NCBI RefSeq assembly: GCF_900167905.1
Contig: NZ_FUYZ01000012.1
Span: forward strand, 1 to 64,000
Length of the DNA: 64,000 nt
Source of the DNA: Soonwooa buanensis
GTDB lineage: Bacteria > Bacteroidota > Bacteroidia > Flavobacteriales > Weeksellaceae
Direction of reading: 5' to 3'
Position numbers and translations under genes: made by a program. Every line of letters begins with the position of its first letter. Position 1 is the stretch's first letter. A model generated the notes under the pieces. That model ran no database searches. It saw only the letters and a list, made by a program, of their open reading frames with translations, and had not been told where the DNA came from. Below, piece by piece: positions 43,743 through 53,266 of the stretch.

Positions 43743-45458
43743 TTAATTGAGATTAAGACTCTCTTTTACGGCTTCAATTTTCTTTTCTAAAATCGGAAGT
43801 TTTACGATAAAATCAGCTTCCGAATTGATACTATCTTTCACAGAAACATAAAATTTAATTTTTGGTTCTGTTCCTGATGGACGCACACAAACTTTCGTTC
43901 CATCTTCTGTGTAATAAATCAAAACATTAGATTTTGGAATATCATCCATTACCTTTTTCTCGTTGCTTGCAACCACTAAACAAGTTTGCTCTTTGAAATC
44001 TTTAACTTCTGCAACTGGCGAACCAGCGATTTCTTTTGGTAGATTTTCGCGGAAATTCTTCATCATTTCCTGGATTTCTTCCGCACCTTCACGACCTTTT
44101 TTAACAACATTTATCAAGCCTTCATAATACATTCCGACTTCTTTATAAATATCAATCATGTATTGGTACATCGTTTTGCCATTGGCTTTGCACCAAGCTG
44201 CAATTTCGCACGCCAACAAAATAGATCCGCAAGAATCTTTATCTCTTACGAAATCTCCCGTCATAAATCCAAAACTTTCTTCGCCACCGCAAATGAATTT
44301 TTCTTGACCTTCGAAATCGCGAATCATTTTACCAATCCACTTAAATCCCGTTAATCCAACTTTGCAATCAACACCGAATTTCTCAGCCACATCAAAGAAA
44401 ACATCAGAAGTTACAATCGTAGAACCAATAAATTCTTTACCCGTAATTCTACCTTGTTTTTTCCATTGATCAAGGATATAATAAGTTAAAATTGTGTTGG
44501 TTTGGTTACCATTCAACAATTCTATATTTCCATCTAAATTTCGAACGGCAATTCCTAATCTATCGCCATCTGGATCGGTCCCGATAACGATATCACCATT
44601 GGTAATTTTCGCTAAATCCATCGCCATTTCCAAAGCTGCAGGCTCTTCAGGATTTGGAGATTCTACCGTTGGGAAATTTCCACTCGGAATCATTTGCTCC
44701 GTCACCAAATCAACTTTTGTGAAACCTGCTTTTTTCAAAGCTTTAGGAATCGTTGTGTAAGTTGTACCGTGAATTGAAGTGAAAACGATATTCAAATTAT
44801 CTCTTCCAACATTTTGATACAAAGAGTTTTCCATACAAGCATCTATGTACACATCATCTTGCTCCTCGCCTATCCACTCGATTAAATCATCATTTCCATC
44901 GAATTTTATAGCGTCAAATTTCGTGGCATAAACTTCTTTGATAATATTTTCGTCATCTGGTGGAACAACTTGTGCTCCATCATTCCAATAAACCTTGTAG
45001 CCATTATATTCTGGCGGATTGTGTGATGCTGTCAACACAATTCCTGCGTTACATTTTTTATCACGAACCGTAAATGACAATTCAGGAGTTGGACGGTGAT
45101 TTTTAAACAACAAAACCTTAATTCCGTTTGCTGTTAAAACATCAGCAACCAATTTTCCAAATTCTTTAGAATTATTACGAACGTCGTAAGCAATCGCAAC
45201 TTTTATCTCTTGATTTGGAAACGATTGATGAAGATAATTCGCCAAACCTTGCGTAGCTTGTCCGAGCGTATATTTATTAAGACGATTGGTACCAACGCCC
45301 ATTATACCGCGCATTCCGCCAGTCCCGAACTCCAATTCTCTATAAAAAGAATCTTCCAAATCTGGTGAATTGCTATCGATAAGTTGTTGTACTTTTTCTT
45401 TAGTTTCAGTATCAAATGTATCCGTAAGCCACAATTGTGCTTTCTCTAATGTTGTCAT
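43743..45458 (-). CDS. Phosphoglucomutase/phosphomannomutase family enzyme
   Basis: A 571-residue phospho-sugar mutase. The phosphoserine loop TASHNP near residue 147, the Mg2+-binding GTDPDGDRLG, the sugar-binding GGEESFGF and the phosphate-binding RPSGTEPKIKF are present in the correct order, so all four domains are intact. The longer form is typical of Bacteroidetes and Firmicutes PgcA-type enzymes; sugar preference is not fixed. Alone on its transcript, 18 bp downstream of the GIN gene on the same strand. Confidence 0.94.
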   Translation of the reverse strand: MTTLEKAQLWLTDTFDTETKEKVQQLIDSNSPDLEDSFYRELEFGTGGMRGIMGVGTNRLNKYTLGQATQGLANYLHQSFPNQEIKVAIAYDVRNNSKEFGKLVADVLTANGIKVLLFKNHRPTPELSFTVRDKKCNAGIVLTASHNPPEYNGYKVYWNDGAQVVPPDDENIIKEVYATKFDAIKFDGNDDLIEWIGEEQDDVYIDACMENSLYQNVGRDNLNIVFTSIHGTTYTTIPKALKKAGFTKVDLVTEQMIPSGNFPTVESPNPEEPAALEMAMDLAKITNGDIVIGTDPDGDRLGIAVRNLDGNIELLNGNQTNTILTYYILDQWKKQGRITGKEFIGSTIVTSDVFFDVAEKFGVDCKVGLTGFKWIGKMIRDFEGQEKFICGGEESFGFMTGDFVRDKDSCGSILLACEIAAWCKANGKTMYQYMIDIYKEVGMYYEGLINVVKKGREGAEEIQEMMKNFRENLPKEIAGSPVAEVKDFKEQTCLVVASNEKKVMDDIPKSNVLIYYTEDGTKVCVRPSGTEPKIKFYVSVKDSINSEADFIVKLPILEKKIEAVKESLNLN

Positions 45459-45476
45459 AAAAAGTTATGTGTGTTT

Positions 45477-46178
45477 TTAGTTTAAATTCTTTTGTTGCAT
45501 CGTAGCTTTTTCCTCAACTTTTATCTTCTTCGAAGGATTCCCGTAGTAGACTAATTTGCCTGTATTGGTAATAGTTCCTTTAATTTCTTCATCCACATTA
45601 ACTTCGGTATAATTTCCGTTTTTAGAATCCAATTCTAGACTGTTGATAAACCAATATGGCGAAATAATACTTGCCGTATCAGCGATTTTAACATAAGCTT
45701 GATCGGTTTTTCCGAGAAGATTAGCACGACTTTTCTGCGTCATATTTAACCAAGTTTTACTAGAAATAACGCCTCCAATAAATTTGGATTGATCTTTAAG
45801 CGTCAACTTGAAGTCATTGACTTTCATCTGACTAGAGATATTTAATTCTACAGAATCCGCCAATTTAACATCATCAAAAGGGTGTTTTCCGTAAATTGTT
45901 AAATTATAAAAACCTGCTTTTTCGGTTGGTCTTTTCTCTTTAATGGTTAAAATTTTATTTTCAACACCGATTTCTAAATTATTAAACAAATTGGGTGTCG
46001 TCTCAACCGCCACAAAATTATGCGGACTTTCTACATAAAAAAGTCTAAATTTCCCTTTTGCATCGAGTTTCGAAAACTCTGCAAGTTCCACATCTTTAGC
46101 TTCGATATCGCCTTTTGGACTAATATTTCCACAAGAAAATAAAGTCACAGTTAGCAATAAATAAACTAGGTTTTTCAT
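45477..46178 (-). CDS. GIN-domain (DUF2807) lipoprotein
   Basis: A 233-residue lipoprotein (signal MKNLVYLLLTVTLFSCGN) with a DUF2807 domain. This has a right-handed beta-helix pattern of short strands separated by polar turns (LEIGVENKILTI, VELNISSQMKVNDF, and others). The start is ATG 46178, because an upstream in-frame ATG at 46238 would place 20 charged residues before the signal. Function unknown. A second GIN gene lies at 56478. Confidence 0.8.
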   Translation of the reverse strand: MKNLVYLLLTVTLFSCGNISPKGDIEAKDVELAEFSKLDAKGKFRLFYVESPHNFVAVETTPNLFNNLEIGVENKILTIKEKRPTEKAGFYNLTIYGKHPFDDVKLADSVELNISSQMKVNDFKLTLKDQSKFIGGVISSKTWLNMTQKSRANLLGKTDQAYVKIADTASIISPYWFINSLELDSKNGNYTEVNVDEEIKGTITNTGKLVYYGNPSKKIKVEEKATMQQKNLN

Positions 46179-46312
46179 TCTTAAAATTTGAAGTTTCAAG
46201 TTAGCTTTTTTCCTAGAAATAAGGGCAAATTTTTTCAAAAAAATATCATTTAGAAATACAAAGAAAAATCATGACGATTTTTACGAAATTTTCAATTTAA
46301 AACAGAAAAAAA

Positions 46313-47356
46313 TTAATTTTCTTGAATTTTATTAATTGAAACAACATTCTTAAGTTTAACCTCAGAACCAGAATTCTCTAGATAAACATCAAAAAGATTA
46401 TCGGTTTTATTTAATTTAAAAACAAAATAAAAATCTTTAGACTTAGATTTTTGCAATAAAGTGTCATAAACCTCCATCAACTGCATCCGATCAGGGAAAA
46501 AATCATAGCGAAAACCTGATTCATCCTCATAATATTGCAACTGAAGTTTTTGTGGAAACAAATTAGTTTCTAAGCTTGTTGTATTATTTTTGAAATCTGT
46601 AAACTTAAAATCATTTTGAAGAAAATCTGTTGCAAAGACAATCTTAGCATTTAGATTTTTAACATAGTCAACTTTTATTCCCCAATTGACTTGGGTTTTA
46701 TAGACAAACATATAATCTTCTAAAATTTTTACATCCTCGAATCGATCTCCATCACTCCTTAATAAATTAAGATTTTCGGGTATTTTCTTTCCTTGAAAAG
46801 TACCAAGTGAAGTTGTTTCAATTTTATTTTCATCCTCAAAAGGACTGTCAGATTTAAAGCCCGCCAAAGATTTTGTTAAGCCAAATTCTAGCTTTCCGTT
46901 TGGAAGAATTTTAGCAACGAAGCAAGGATCTGATTTAAGATTTTCAGTTAATTCTTCAATTTTTTGTGATGGTAATTTAGTTTCAGCTTCATAAAAAGTT
47001 TCGTCTTCGTAACAAAACCATTTTAATTTTAAAGAATGAGGATAAGGTTTTGTTGATGATCGAGAATACAAACTTGGACTAAATGCATAACCTAAATTAT
47101 TGAAATTGGTAGCATTTTTTGGATTAAGAATTTGATATTCTGCTTGCCAAATTCCGTCATATTCGTTGTCATTGTAAATGAGCTGATATTCTATAATTTT
47201 GTAATGTTGATGAGCATCTTCTGTTGTCAAATACCAATACCAAACTTTTTTATCAAAGTATTTATCCTTTTTTAATTGAATAAAAAACGCCACACAAAAA
47301 CCGACTAATATTAGAAATAGCCCTAGATTGATGATATTGACACGATTCTTAAACAT
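46313..47356 (-). CDS. Membrane-anchored protein, possibly DUF2931-like
   Basis: A 347-residue protein with one N-terminal membrane anchor (about 10-28) and a large extracytoplasmic beta-rich domain. The stretch LKLKWFCYEDETFYEAETKLP resembles the DUF2931 pattern of Bacteroidetes lipoproteins, but this one lacks a lipobox. Function unknown. The small membrane gene downstream of its start (47362) is read in the same direction with a 5-bp gap. Confidence 0.5.
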   Translation of the reverse strand: MFKNRVNIINLGLFLILVGFCVAFFIQLKKDKYFDKKVWYWYLTTEDAHQHYKIIEYQLIYNDNEYDGIWQAEYQILNPKNATNFNNLGYAFSPSLYSRSSTKPYPHSLKLKWFCYEDETFYEAETKLPSQKIEELTENLKSDPCFVAKILPNGKLEFGLTKSLAGFKSDSPFEDENKIETTSLGTFQGKKIPENLNLLRSDGDRFEDVKILEDYMFVYKTQVNWGIKVDYVKNLNAKIVFATDFLQNDFKFTDFKNNTTSLETNLFPQKLQLQYYEDESGFRYDFFPDRMQLMEVYDTLLQKSKSKDFYFVFKLNKTDNLFDVYLENSGSEVKLKNVVSINKIQEN

Positions 47357-47361
47357 TATTC

Positions 47362-47655
47362 TTATTTATTCCCACTTCCTAAACCAATTAAAAATTGGGT
47401 TACTAAAAAGTAAAACACGAAAAATATCGCCGAAAATTTAAAAGCTTTTTTAAAAAATTTGGAGTAAACAGGATCTGACTTCATCGTCAACAACCACAAA
47501 ATCAAGAAAAAGAACAAGGTCATAATCGGGTTAAAATAAAACACCGATGTACGACCTAGCTCTAAATATTTGAATAAAAATTGGTAACTAACTGCGTTAA
47601 TAAATACTAGTAAAACAAAAGACAATGCTATTTGTCCGAAAACTTTATCTTCCAT
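47362..47655 (-). CDS. Small three-helix membrane protein, unknown
   Basis: A 97-residue protein with three hydrophobic segments (IALSFVLLVFINAVSY, IMTLFFFLILWLLTM, FSAIFFVFYFLVTQFL). No family recognised. It precedes the DUF2931-like gene by 5 bp and follows the GT2 gene by 19 bp, so the three may form one unit on the minus strand. Confidence 0.5.
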   Translation of the reverse strand: MEDKVFGQIALSFVLLVFINAVSYQFLFKYLELGRTSVFYFNPIMTLFFFLILWLLTMKSDPVYSKFFKKAFKFSAIFFVFYFLVTQFLIGLGSGNK

Positions 47656-47674
47656 TTTTGTATTATTAATCGAG

Positions 47675-48625
47675 TTAAATTACTTCTTCCACGTTATAAT
47701 TTTTGTGATCTCTTTTGGAACGGACAATCATCTCGCCCAAAAATCCTGAAACAAACAGCAAAGTTCCCAAAATCATCATTGTCAAAGCAATGTAAAACCA
47801 AGGATTTAATGCAATCAAATGACCATAAACGCCTTTGGAAACATCAATTAATTTGGAGATTCCCAACCAAAGTGCTGACAAAAATCCGATGATGAACATC
47901 AAAGTTCCAGCAGCGCCAAAAAAATGCATTGGACGTCCGCCAAATCGACTTACAAACCACAATGTCACCAAATCTAGGAAACCACGAATAAATCTTTCGG
48001 TCCCGAATTTTGAAGTTCCATATGGACGCGCTTGATGTTGCACTGGTTTTTCTGTTATTCTCTTGAAACCTGCATTAGCAGCCAAAACTGGAATATAACG
48101 GTGCATATCGCCGTATACATCAATAGATTTTACAACACGTTTTTTATAGGCTTTCAGTCCACAATTAAAATCGTGAAGATGAACACCAGACAACTTACGA
48201 GCCGCACCATTAAAGAGTTTTGATGGAAGATTCTTGGTCATAACGTTGTCAAAACGCTTTTTCTTCCAACCCGATACGATGTCGTAATCTTCTTTGGTAA
48301 CCATGTCATACAACTCAGGAATTTCTTCTGGAAAATCCTGTAAGTCCGCATCCATCGTTATTACAACATCTCCTTGCGCTTTCTCGAAAGCAGCGTGCAA
48401 AGCTTGAGATTTTCCATAGTTTTTGGAAAATTTAATCCCATGTACTTGCGGATGTTGCACTTTTAGATTTTCTATAATGCTCCAAGAAAGATCCGTACTA
48501 CCATCATCGACAAACCAAACATCATAACTTAACTGATGTTGCTTACATACAACATCAATACGGTTAAAAAGTTCTTCGATGGATTCTTCTTCGTTGAGAA
48601 GTGGAATAATTATAGAAAGATTCAT
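47675..48625 (-). CDS. Glycosyltransferase family 2 (DPM1/Pgf-type) with C-terminal membrane segments
   Basis: A 316-residue polyprenyl-phosphate glycosyltransferase. The GT2 fold covers about 1-220, with VDDGSTD, the DADLQD metal-binding motif near 92 and the FNCGLKAY acceptor region. Two C-terminal membrane helices follow (about 232-300). It probably makes polyprenyl-phosphate sugars for GT-C enzymes, such as the candidate at 29984. The upstream gene is DUF4199, the usual partner of this family in Flavobacteriia. Confidence 0.9.
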   Translation of the reverse strand: MNLSIIIPLLNEEESIEELFNRIDVVCKQHQLSYDVWFVDDGSTDLSWSIIENLKVQHPQVHGIKFSKNYGKSQALHAAFEKAQGDVVITMDADLQDFPEEIPELYDMVTKEDYDIVSGWKKKRFDNVMTKNLPSKLFNGAARKLSGVHLHDFNCGLKAYKKRVVKSIDVYGDMHRYIPVLAANAGFKRITEKPVQHQARPYGTSKFGTERFIRGFLDLVTLWFVSRFGGRPMHFFGAAGTLMFIIGFLSALWLGISKLIDVSKGVYGHLIALNPWFYIALTMMILGTLLFVSGFLGEMIVRSKRDHKNYNVEEVI

Positions 48626-48650
48626 TAATTTAATTTAGGTAAAAATAAGA

Positions 48651-49238
48651 TTATTCGTAGCGTTTTTTGTTTTTCAAAAAGGCTGCAATAATAATCGACA
48701 AAAGTAAATAAAATAATAAAATGCCGGCAAAGAGTTTTCCTAAAAATTCGAAAGAGAAATAGTTACGCTTTTCCTTTAAAGCTATTTCGCGCGCTTCCTT
48801 CGCTTCTTTATAATTCTTTTCTAACTCAACAACGACATTGGCATCTTTATGATTAGCTGCATCAATTTTTTGTTTTTGATAAGCTTCATCAAGATTAGTA
48901 AGTTCGGTTTGCACGTATTGATAATTTAGTAAATCACGTGCATTGGTATCCACATAATTTAGGAATCCAAACATGGTTAGCATCGACAAAAACCCACCAA
49001 CAAAAAGTGTTACAAATGATTGCTTAAAAGCTTGAGGATAAGTAATTTGAGTTCCTTTTCGCAACCAATATGTTGATAAAAAAGCAGCGATACCGTAAAG
49101 AAAAGTTAAACCAAACGCATTGATTTTCATACTAATATCCCAATAATTAGGACCAGCAAAAAAATAATAAACACCAAAGAATAACAACATCGTTACTCCG
49201 TATAAACCAAGACCAATAACTACTGGATTTTTCGTCAT
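48651..49238 (-). CDS. DUF4199 membrane protein
   Basis: A 195-residue protein with four hydrophobic segments and a charged loop (about 115-160, rich in Lys/Glu) between the third and fourth. The pattern matches DUF4199, commonly upstream of a GT2 gene as here (25-bp gap). Possible role in lipid carrier flipping is unproven. Confidence 0.8.
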   Translation of the reverse strand: MTKNPVVIGLGLYGVTMLLFFGVYYFFAGPNYWDISMKINAFGLTFLYGIAAFLSTYWLRKGTQITYPQAFKQSFVTLFVGGFLSMLTMFGFLNYVDTNARDLLNYQYVQTELTNLDEAYQKQKIDAANHKDANVVVELEKNYKEAKEAREIALKEKRNYFSFEFLGKLFAGILLFYLLLSIIIAAFLKNKKRYE

Positions 49239-49435
49239 AATTTTCTAAAATGTGGGAAGATTATCTCTTTTGAACTTCATTTTTGTCATTTTAAAAACTG
49301 ATTTTTCTTTGTTAAATGACAAAATTTTAAAAATTTTCAAGATTTTTTCAAATTAAAAATCAAGCTATTAGGCTAATTAACGCCTATAAATTCTGATTTT
49401 CTTGAGAAGACTCTTCCAAATTCATAAATAATTTC

Positions 49436-49443
49436 TATATTTG
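49436..49443 (+). promoter_or_regulatory. -7 box of the SRP RNA gene
   Basis: TATATTTG matches TAnnTTTG and ends 4 bp before the RNA 5' end inferred at 49448. The -33 box is not at the usual distance. Confidence 0.55.
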
Positions 49444-49447
49444 CACC

Positions 49448-49540
49448 GGCAAGTCCTACACAACCAGCTCCTGAGAATCCTCCAGGGTGGGAACGCAGCA
49501 AAGGTAATCGGTTGTAGCGGTGTGATGTAGGTAGCTTGCC
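49448..49540 (+). ncRNA. ffs: Signal recognition particle RNA (4.5S, small bacterial type)
   Basis: The ends pair: GGCAAGTCCTACAC at 49448 with GTGATGTAGGTAGCTTGCC at the 3' end. The apical loop has the Ffh-binding motif GGAACGCAGCA (around 49490-49500) in CTCCAGGGTGGGAACGCAGC, with the conserved asymmetric internal loop. A T6 run at 49542-49547 ends transcription. It sits alone between DUF4199 and the metallo-hydrolase, with no overlapping gene on either strand supported. Confidence 0.92.
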
Positions 49541-49686
49541 ATTTTTTGTGTCTATATGTTTCGTAATTTTATTTAAAAACTGAAGCATTAAATTCTCCCA
49601 AATTCTTGAATATTCTAATTTCAAGTTATTTAAAATCAAACTATTAGCTGCATTTTTCAAAACTTAAAGCTTCAATTTTGTTTTAA

Positions 49687-50367
49687 TTAGAATTCAAATT
49701 CTTCACCTAATTCTGGCAAACTGAATTCGATACCTGCATCTGCAAAATGTTTCTTTGCATTATCATGATTAATTTTAATCGGCTCAAACGTATCAAAATG
49801 ACAACCGATAACTTTTGGCGTCAATAACAATTCTTTCGCTGCAAAAGCCGCTTTACGAGGACACATCGTATAATGACGACCAATCGGAAGAATCGAAACA
49901 TCTAATTTTCCAAACACTTTTGGGAAAATAGCCATCTCAGCAGAAACACCCGTATCACCCGCTAAATAAAGATTTTTACCAGGCAAACGGAAAATATATC
50001 CCGCAGCTTCACCGCCATAAGTTCCGTCCGGAAAAGAGCTTGTATGGCTTGCTGGCACCATTGAGATTTTAAGATCGTCAATTTTTGCAGAACCACCGAA
50101 ATTGATATCAATATTGTTCGCATGTTTGAAGTAGCCACAAATTTCTGGTTGCCCAATAACGGTCGCATCTGGATGATTTGCCAACACCTCAGCAACGTCA
50201 GCTGTATGATCACCGTGTGCATGCGTAATCAATACATAATCAATTTTTTGCGCAGTAATATCGAATCCTGTTTTATCTTTTTGAAAGTTGTAAAAAGGAT
50301 CACTCAAAATCGTTTTTCCGTTATGAGTGAACAAAAAGCAATTTTGTCCTAAGAATTTTATTTTCAT
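49687..50367 (-). CDS. Metallo-beta-lactamase-fold hydrolase (UPF0173)
   Basis: A 226-residue metal-dependent hydrolase with the HAHGDHT motif near residue 51, an IGQPEIC strand and a late His/Asp pair (GCHFDTFEPI). The UPF0173 group has broad phosphodiesterase or thioesterase-like activity; exact substrate unknown. It ends a four-gene minus-strand unit with menB, menA and the SRPBCC gene. Confidence 0.9.
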   Translation of the reverse strand: MKIKFLGQNCFLFTHNGKTILSDPFYNFQKDKTGFDITAQKIDYVLITHAHGDHTADVAEVLANHPDATVIGQPEICGYFKHANNIDINFGGSAKIDDLKISMVPASHTSSFPDGTYGGEAAGYIFRLPGKNLYLAGDTGVSAEMAIFPKVFGKLDVSILPIGRHYTMCPRKAAFAAKELLLTPKVIGCHFDTFEPIKINHDNAKKHFADAGIEFSLPELGEEFEF

Positions 50368-50393
50368 TTTTTAATTTTAAAATTTAATTATAC

Positions 50394-50840
50394 TTATTCA
50401 GCTGGGAATTTATCTTCGATAAGATTTAATTTAATCCCATGTTCTAACCAAGCTTTACAACCATCCAAAACTGTTGTAAATCCGCCCGTATTATCATTAA
50501 CGACTTTAGCTAAGTCATCGCCAGTTTGTGAGTAGCCATAACTTTTGATGATTACTAAAGTTCCGTTTTTCATTTCTTGAAACTCATAATCGACGTTGGT
50601 TGCAGGATTTCCCCACAAAGTTTCGATTTTTTGATTTGGAACAATCTTCAAAGTTTGTACTTCTGATGACACATTATACATTTCCCAAGTCCAAGTCGTC
50701 ATCTTCCCTTCTTCTAACTTTCCACTCGATTTTGTAAACCAAAATTTGGTTGTTATTTCAGGATTTACAAATGCCTCAAAAACCTCAGCAATAGGCTTTC
50801 TTATTAACATTTGACATTGTACAAAAATTGGATTTTCCAT
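50394..50840 (-). CDS. SRPBCC/AHSA1-family protein
   Basis: A 148-residue START-like beta-sandwich protein with the AHSA1 pattern (KPIAEVFEAFVNPEITTKFWF, then VDYEFQEMKNGTLVIIKSYGY). Such domains bind hydrophobic ligands or chaperone partners. No catalytic residues. It follows menA by 10 bp, suggesting a role linked to quinone or membrane metabolism, which is context inference. Confidence 0.88.
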   Translation of the reverse strand: MENPIFVQCQMLIRKPIAEVFEAFVNPEITTKFWFTKSSGKLEEGKMTTWTWEMYNVSSEVQTLKIVPNQKIETLWGNPATNVDYEFQEMKNGTLVIIKSYGYSQTGDDLAKVVNDNTGGFTTVLDGCKAWLEHGIKLNLIEDKFPAE

Positions 50841-50850
50841 ATATTTTGTT

Positions 50851-51777
50851 TTAAAAAAGATTAAGTCCAGCAGCGGTTAAAACCGCCATCATAAAGGTTA
50901 AAATCCCAACTTGTTTTAGGAAAGGATCTAACTCACGGTTTTCTTTAATTTGCATAATCTTGCGTCGAAGTCCAGCAAATGGAAACAACAAAATCATCAC
51001 AATAAATGCATAATATCTGCCTTGCGCTTGCAATTGGTTAATCATTAAAAAAGTCAAAACCAACAAAATAGGAAGTTGCAACAACACCATTTCGTAGATC
51101 ATCGCATTTTTGTAACCAAGTTTCAGAGCCAAAGTTTTTTTGCCAGAAGCTTCGTCGTTTTGCATATCGCGCATATTGTTAAGATTAAGCACCGCCGCAC
51201 TCAACAAACCAACAGCCGCAGCCGGAAGCAAAACATCCCAACTAAACGTTTTAGTAAACAAAAAATAACTTCCACAAACCGATACCAAACCAAAAAAGAC
51301 AAACACGAAAATATCGCCCAAGCCCATGTATCCGTAAGGTTTTTTGCCAACTGTATAACCAATCGCCGCCAAAATACAGGCTACGCCCAAACCAATGAAA
51401 ATATAAAATTCATTCATATAATTTGGGATAAATGCCACATACAACAAAGCAACGGTCGCTACAAATGACAAAATTGAAAGCAAAATAACTGCGTTTTTCA
51501 TTTGTTTGGCAGTAATCTTCCCCGAAGCCACTGCACGAGCTTCCGCTTCATTGATTCTTAGTTTATCAGTTCCTTTTACGCCATCACCATAATCGTTAGC
51601 GTAGTTGGAAAGAATTTGATACAGCAAAGTCACCAAAAGCGCCAATGCAAAAATCTTCCAATCCCAAAAGCCACCATCTTCCTTCAATCGCCATTTGGCA
51701 ATAAAAGATCCCATGATAATTCCACTCAAAGAAAGTGGTAAAGTTCGCAGACGCGCTGCATGTATCCAGTCAATCAT
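50851..51777 (-). CDS. menA: 1,4-dihydroxy-2-naphthoate octaprenyltransferase MenA
   Basis: MenA prenylates dihydroxynaphthoate to demethylmenaquinone. The 308-residue membrane protein has about eight helices and the first Asp motif NYANDYGDGVKGTD (about 62-75). The second motif is NLNNMRDMQNDE, typical of MenA rather than UbiA. It lies 85 bp downstream of menB on the same strand, consistent with a menaquinone operon. Confidence 0.95.
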   Translation of the reverse strand: MIDWIHAARLRTLPLSLSGIIMGSFIAKWRLKEDGGFWDWKIFALALLVTLLYQILSNYANDYGDGVKGTDKLRINEAEARAVASGKITAKQMKNAVILLSILSFVATVALLYVAFIPNYMNEFYIFIGLGVACILAAIGYTVGKKPYGYMGLGDIFVFVFFGLVSVCGSYFLFTKTFSWDVLLPAAAVGLLSAAVLNLNNMRDMQNDEASGKKTLALKLGYKNAMIYEMVLLQLPILLVLTFLMINQLQAQGRYYAFIVMILLFPFAGLRRKIMQIKENRELDPFLKQVGILTFMMAVLTAAGLNLF

Positions 51778-51830
51778 TTTTATTTAGGTAATAGAAAACA
51801 GAAATAAGGTTTTAGTTTTAGCATTGATGC

Positions 51831-51858
51831 TAATTTCTAATTCCTAACTTCTACTTCC
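51831..51858. repeat. Heptamer-period repeat between menB and menA
   Basis: Four 7-bp units TAATTTC, TAATTCC, TAACTTC, TACTTCC fill most of the 85-bp gap. The period matches the arrays at 903-951 and 41951-42357, though the unit sequence differs. Confidence 0.7.
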
Positions 51859-51862
51859 TTAT

Positions 51863-52699
51863 TTAAGATATCCATTGGTCGTCGCCAAAGTTTGGTTTTC
51901 TCTTTTCTAAGAAAGCATTACGGCCTTCGATGGCTTCGTCTGTCATATATGCCAAACGTGTTGCTTCACCAGCAAAAACCTGTTGTCCTACCATGCCATC
52001 GTCTGTTAAATTCATAGCAAACTTCAACATTCTGATTGACATTGGTGATTTTCCAAGAATCTCTTGCGCCCATTCGTAAGCGGTATCTTCTAACTCTGCA
52101 TGTGGAATAACAGCATTAACCATTCCCATTTCGAAAGCTTCTTGCGCCGAATAATTTCTGCCCAAAAAGAAAATTTCTCGCGCTTTTTTCTGTCCCACCA
52201 TTTTTGCTAAATAAGCAGAACCATAACCACCATCAAAACTTGTTACATCAGCATCCGTCTGTTTAAAAATCGCGTGCTCTTTACTTGCCAACGTCAAGTC
52301 ACAAACCACATGAAGTGAATGTCCGCCACCAACAGCCCAACCAGGAACAACTGCAATAACCACTTTCGGCATAAAACGAATCAAACGTTGAACTTCCAAA
52401 ATATTAAGACGATGTCTTCCGTCTTCTCCAACATAACCTTTTTGGCCACGTGCTTTTTGGTCGCCACCGCTACAAAATGCCCAACCGCCATCTTTAGAAC
52501 TTGGCCCTTCGCCTGACAACAACACAACGCCTATCGATGGATCTTCCGAAGCATCAAAAAAAGCATCATACAATTCTGAAGTTGTTTTAGGACGAAAAGC
52601 ATTTCTAACTTCTGGTCTATTAAAGGCGATTCTCGCAACGCCACCACATTTTTTATAAGTGATATCGTCGTATTCTTTAACTGTTTTCCAGTCTATCAT
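51863..52699 (-). CDS. menB: 1,4-dihydroxy-2-naphthoyl-CoA synthase MenB
   Basis: MenB cyclises o-succinylbenzoyl-CoA to dihydroxynaphthoyl-CoA. The 278-residue crotonase-fold protein has the oxyanion loops GDQKARG and GWAVGGGHSLHVVCDLT, plus DADVTSFDGGYGSAYLAK, and ends in the family tail RKPNFGDDQW. Length and motifs are standard. Confidence 0.97.
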   Translation of the reverse strand: MIDWKTVKEYDDITYKKCGGVARIAFNRPEVRNAFRPKTTSELYDAFFDASEDPSIGVVLLSGEGPSSKDGGWAFCSGGDQKARGQKGYVGEDGRHRLNILEVQRLIRFMPKVVIAVVPGWAVGGGHSLHVVCDLTLASKEHAIFKQTDADVTSFDGGYGSAYLAKMVGQKKAREIFFLGRNYSAQEAFEMGMVNAVIPHAELEDTAYEWAQEILGKSPMSIRMLKFAMNLTDDGMVGQQVFAGEATRLAYMTDEAIEGRNAFLEKRKPNFGDDQWIS

Positions 52700-52856
52700 T
52701 TTAATAAAATTTGGCGTAAAGATAAGGCTATAATGACAATTATTAAAATCTTAAAATTATTAATTCTCGAAAACAATTTTATTCCTATTTTTAGGAGTTA
52801 TAATCAGGATTATGGAGATATAGATTAACAAAACACCAATCCTGTTTTAGTTCGAA

Positions 52857-53264
52857 ATGAATTTTATGAAAAACAAAAATATTTTGTACGCAGCACCAGT
52901 CGTTTTGGTGATTATTGTCGGTTTTATTAATTCATATATTGTAAGCGGAAAAATTAATAAACATCCAAAATATACCACCGCAGTCCTTATTAATGAATAT
53001 GTAGCAGGCAAACGAACTACTTTTGATTACAATTACAACATCAAAGGAATTAAGTATACCAATGCAATTAGTTCTAACAAAGTAGAAATTGGAGAAAAAT
53101 ACCTCGTTGTTTATGATTCCCTAAATCCTAAAAACTGTGCTTTACTGCTAATCTATCCTATTGAAAAAGATTATAAACCCACAAGTAATGGCTGGAAGTA
53201 CAATGAAGTTCCTTTTAAAATAGACACTGTATTAATACAAAAATATGTGAAAAATTACAATTAA
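52857..53264 (+). CDS. Small membrane-anchored protein, tandem paralogue 1
   Basis: A 135-residue protein with one N-terminal membrane anchor and a beta-rich domain ending KPTSNGWKYNEVPFKIDTVLI. It shares YDSL-P, NGW and EVPF/EIPF positions with the next gene, 2 bp downstream, so the two arose by duplication. ATG 52857 or 52866 could start it. No family recognised. Confidence 0.6.
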   Translation: MNFMKNKNILYAAPVVLVIIVGFINSYIVSGKINKHPKYTTAVLINEYVAGKRTTFDYNYNIKGIKYTNAISSNKVEIGEKYLVVYDSLNPKNCALLLIYPIEKDYKPTSNGWKYNEVPFKIDTVLIQKYVKNYN

Positions 53265-53266
53265 CT

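Noticed and set aside
49373-49660. Minus-strand reading frame of about 95 codons over the SRP RNA
   Set aside because: It is antisense to a structured RNA with conserved loop bases and has no family resemblance; the RNA explains the open frame.
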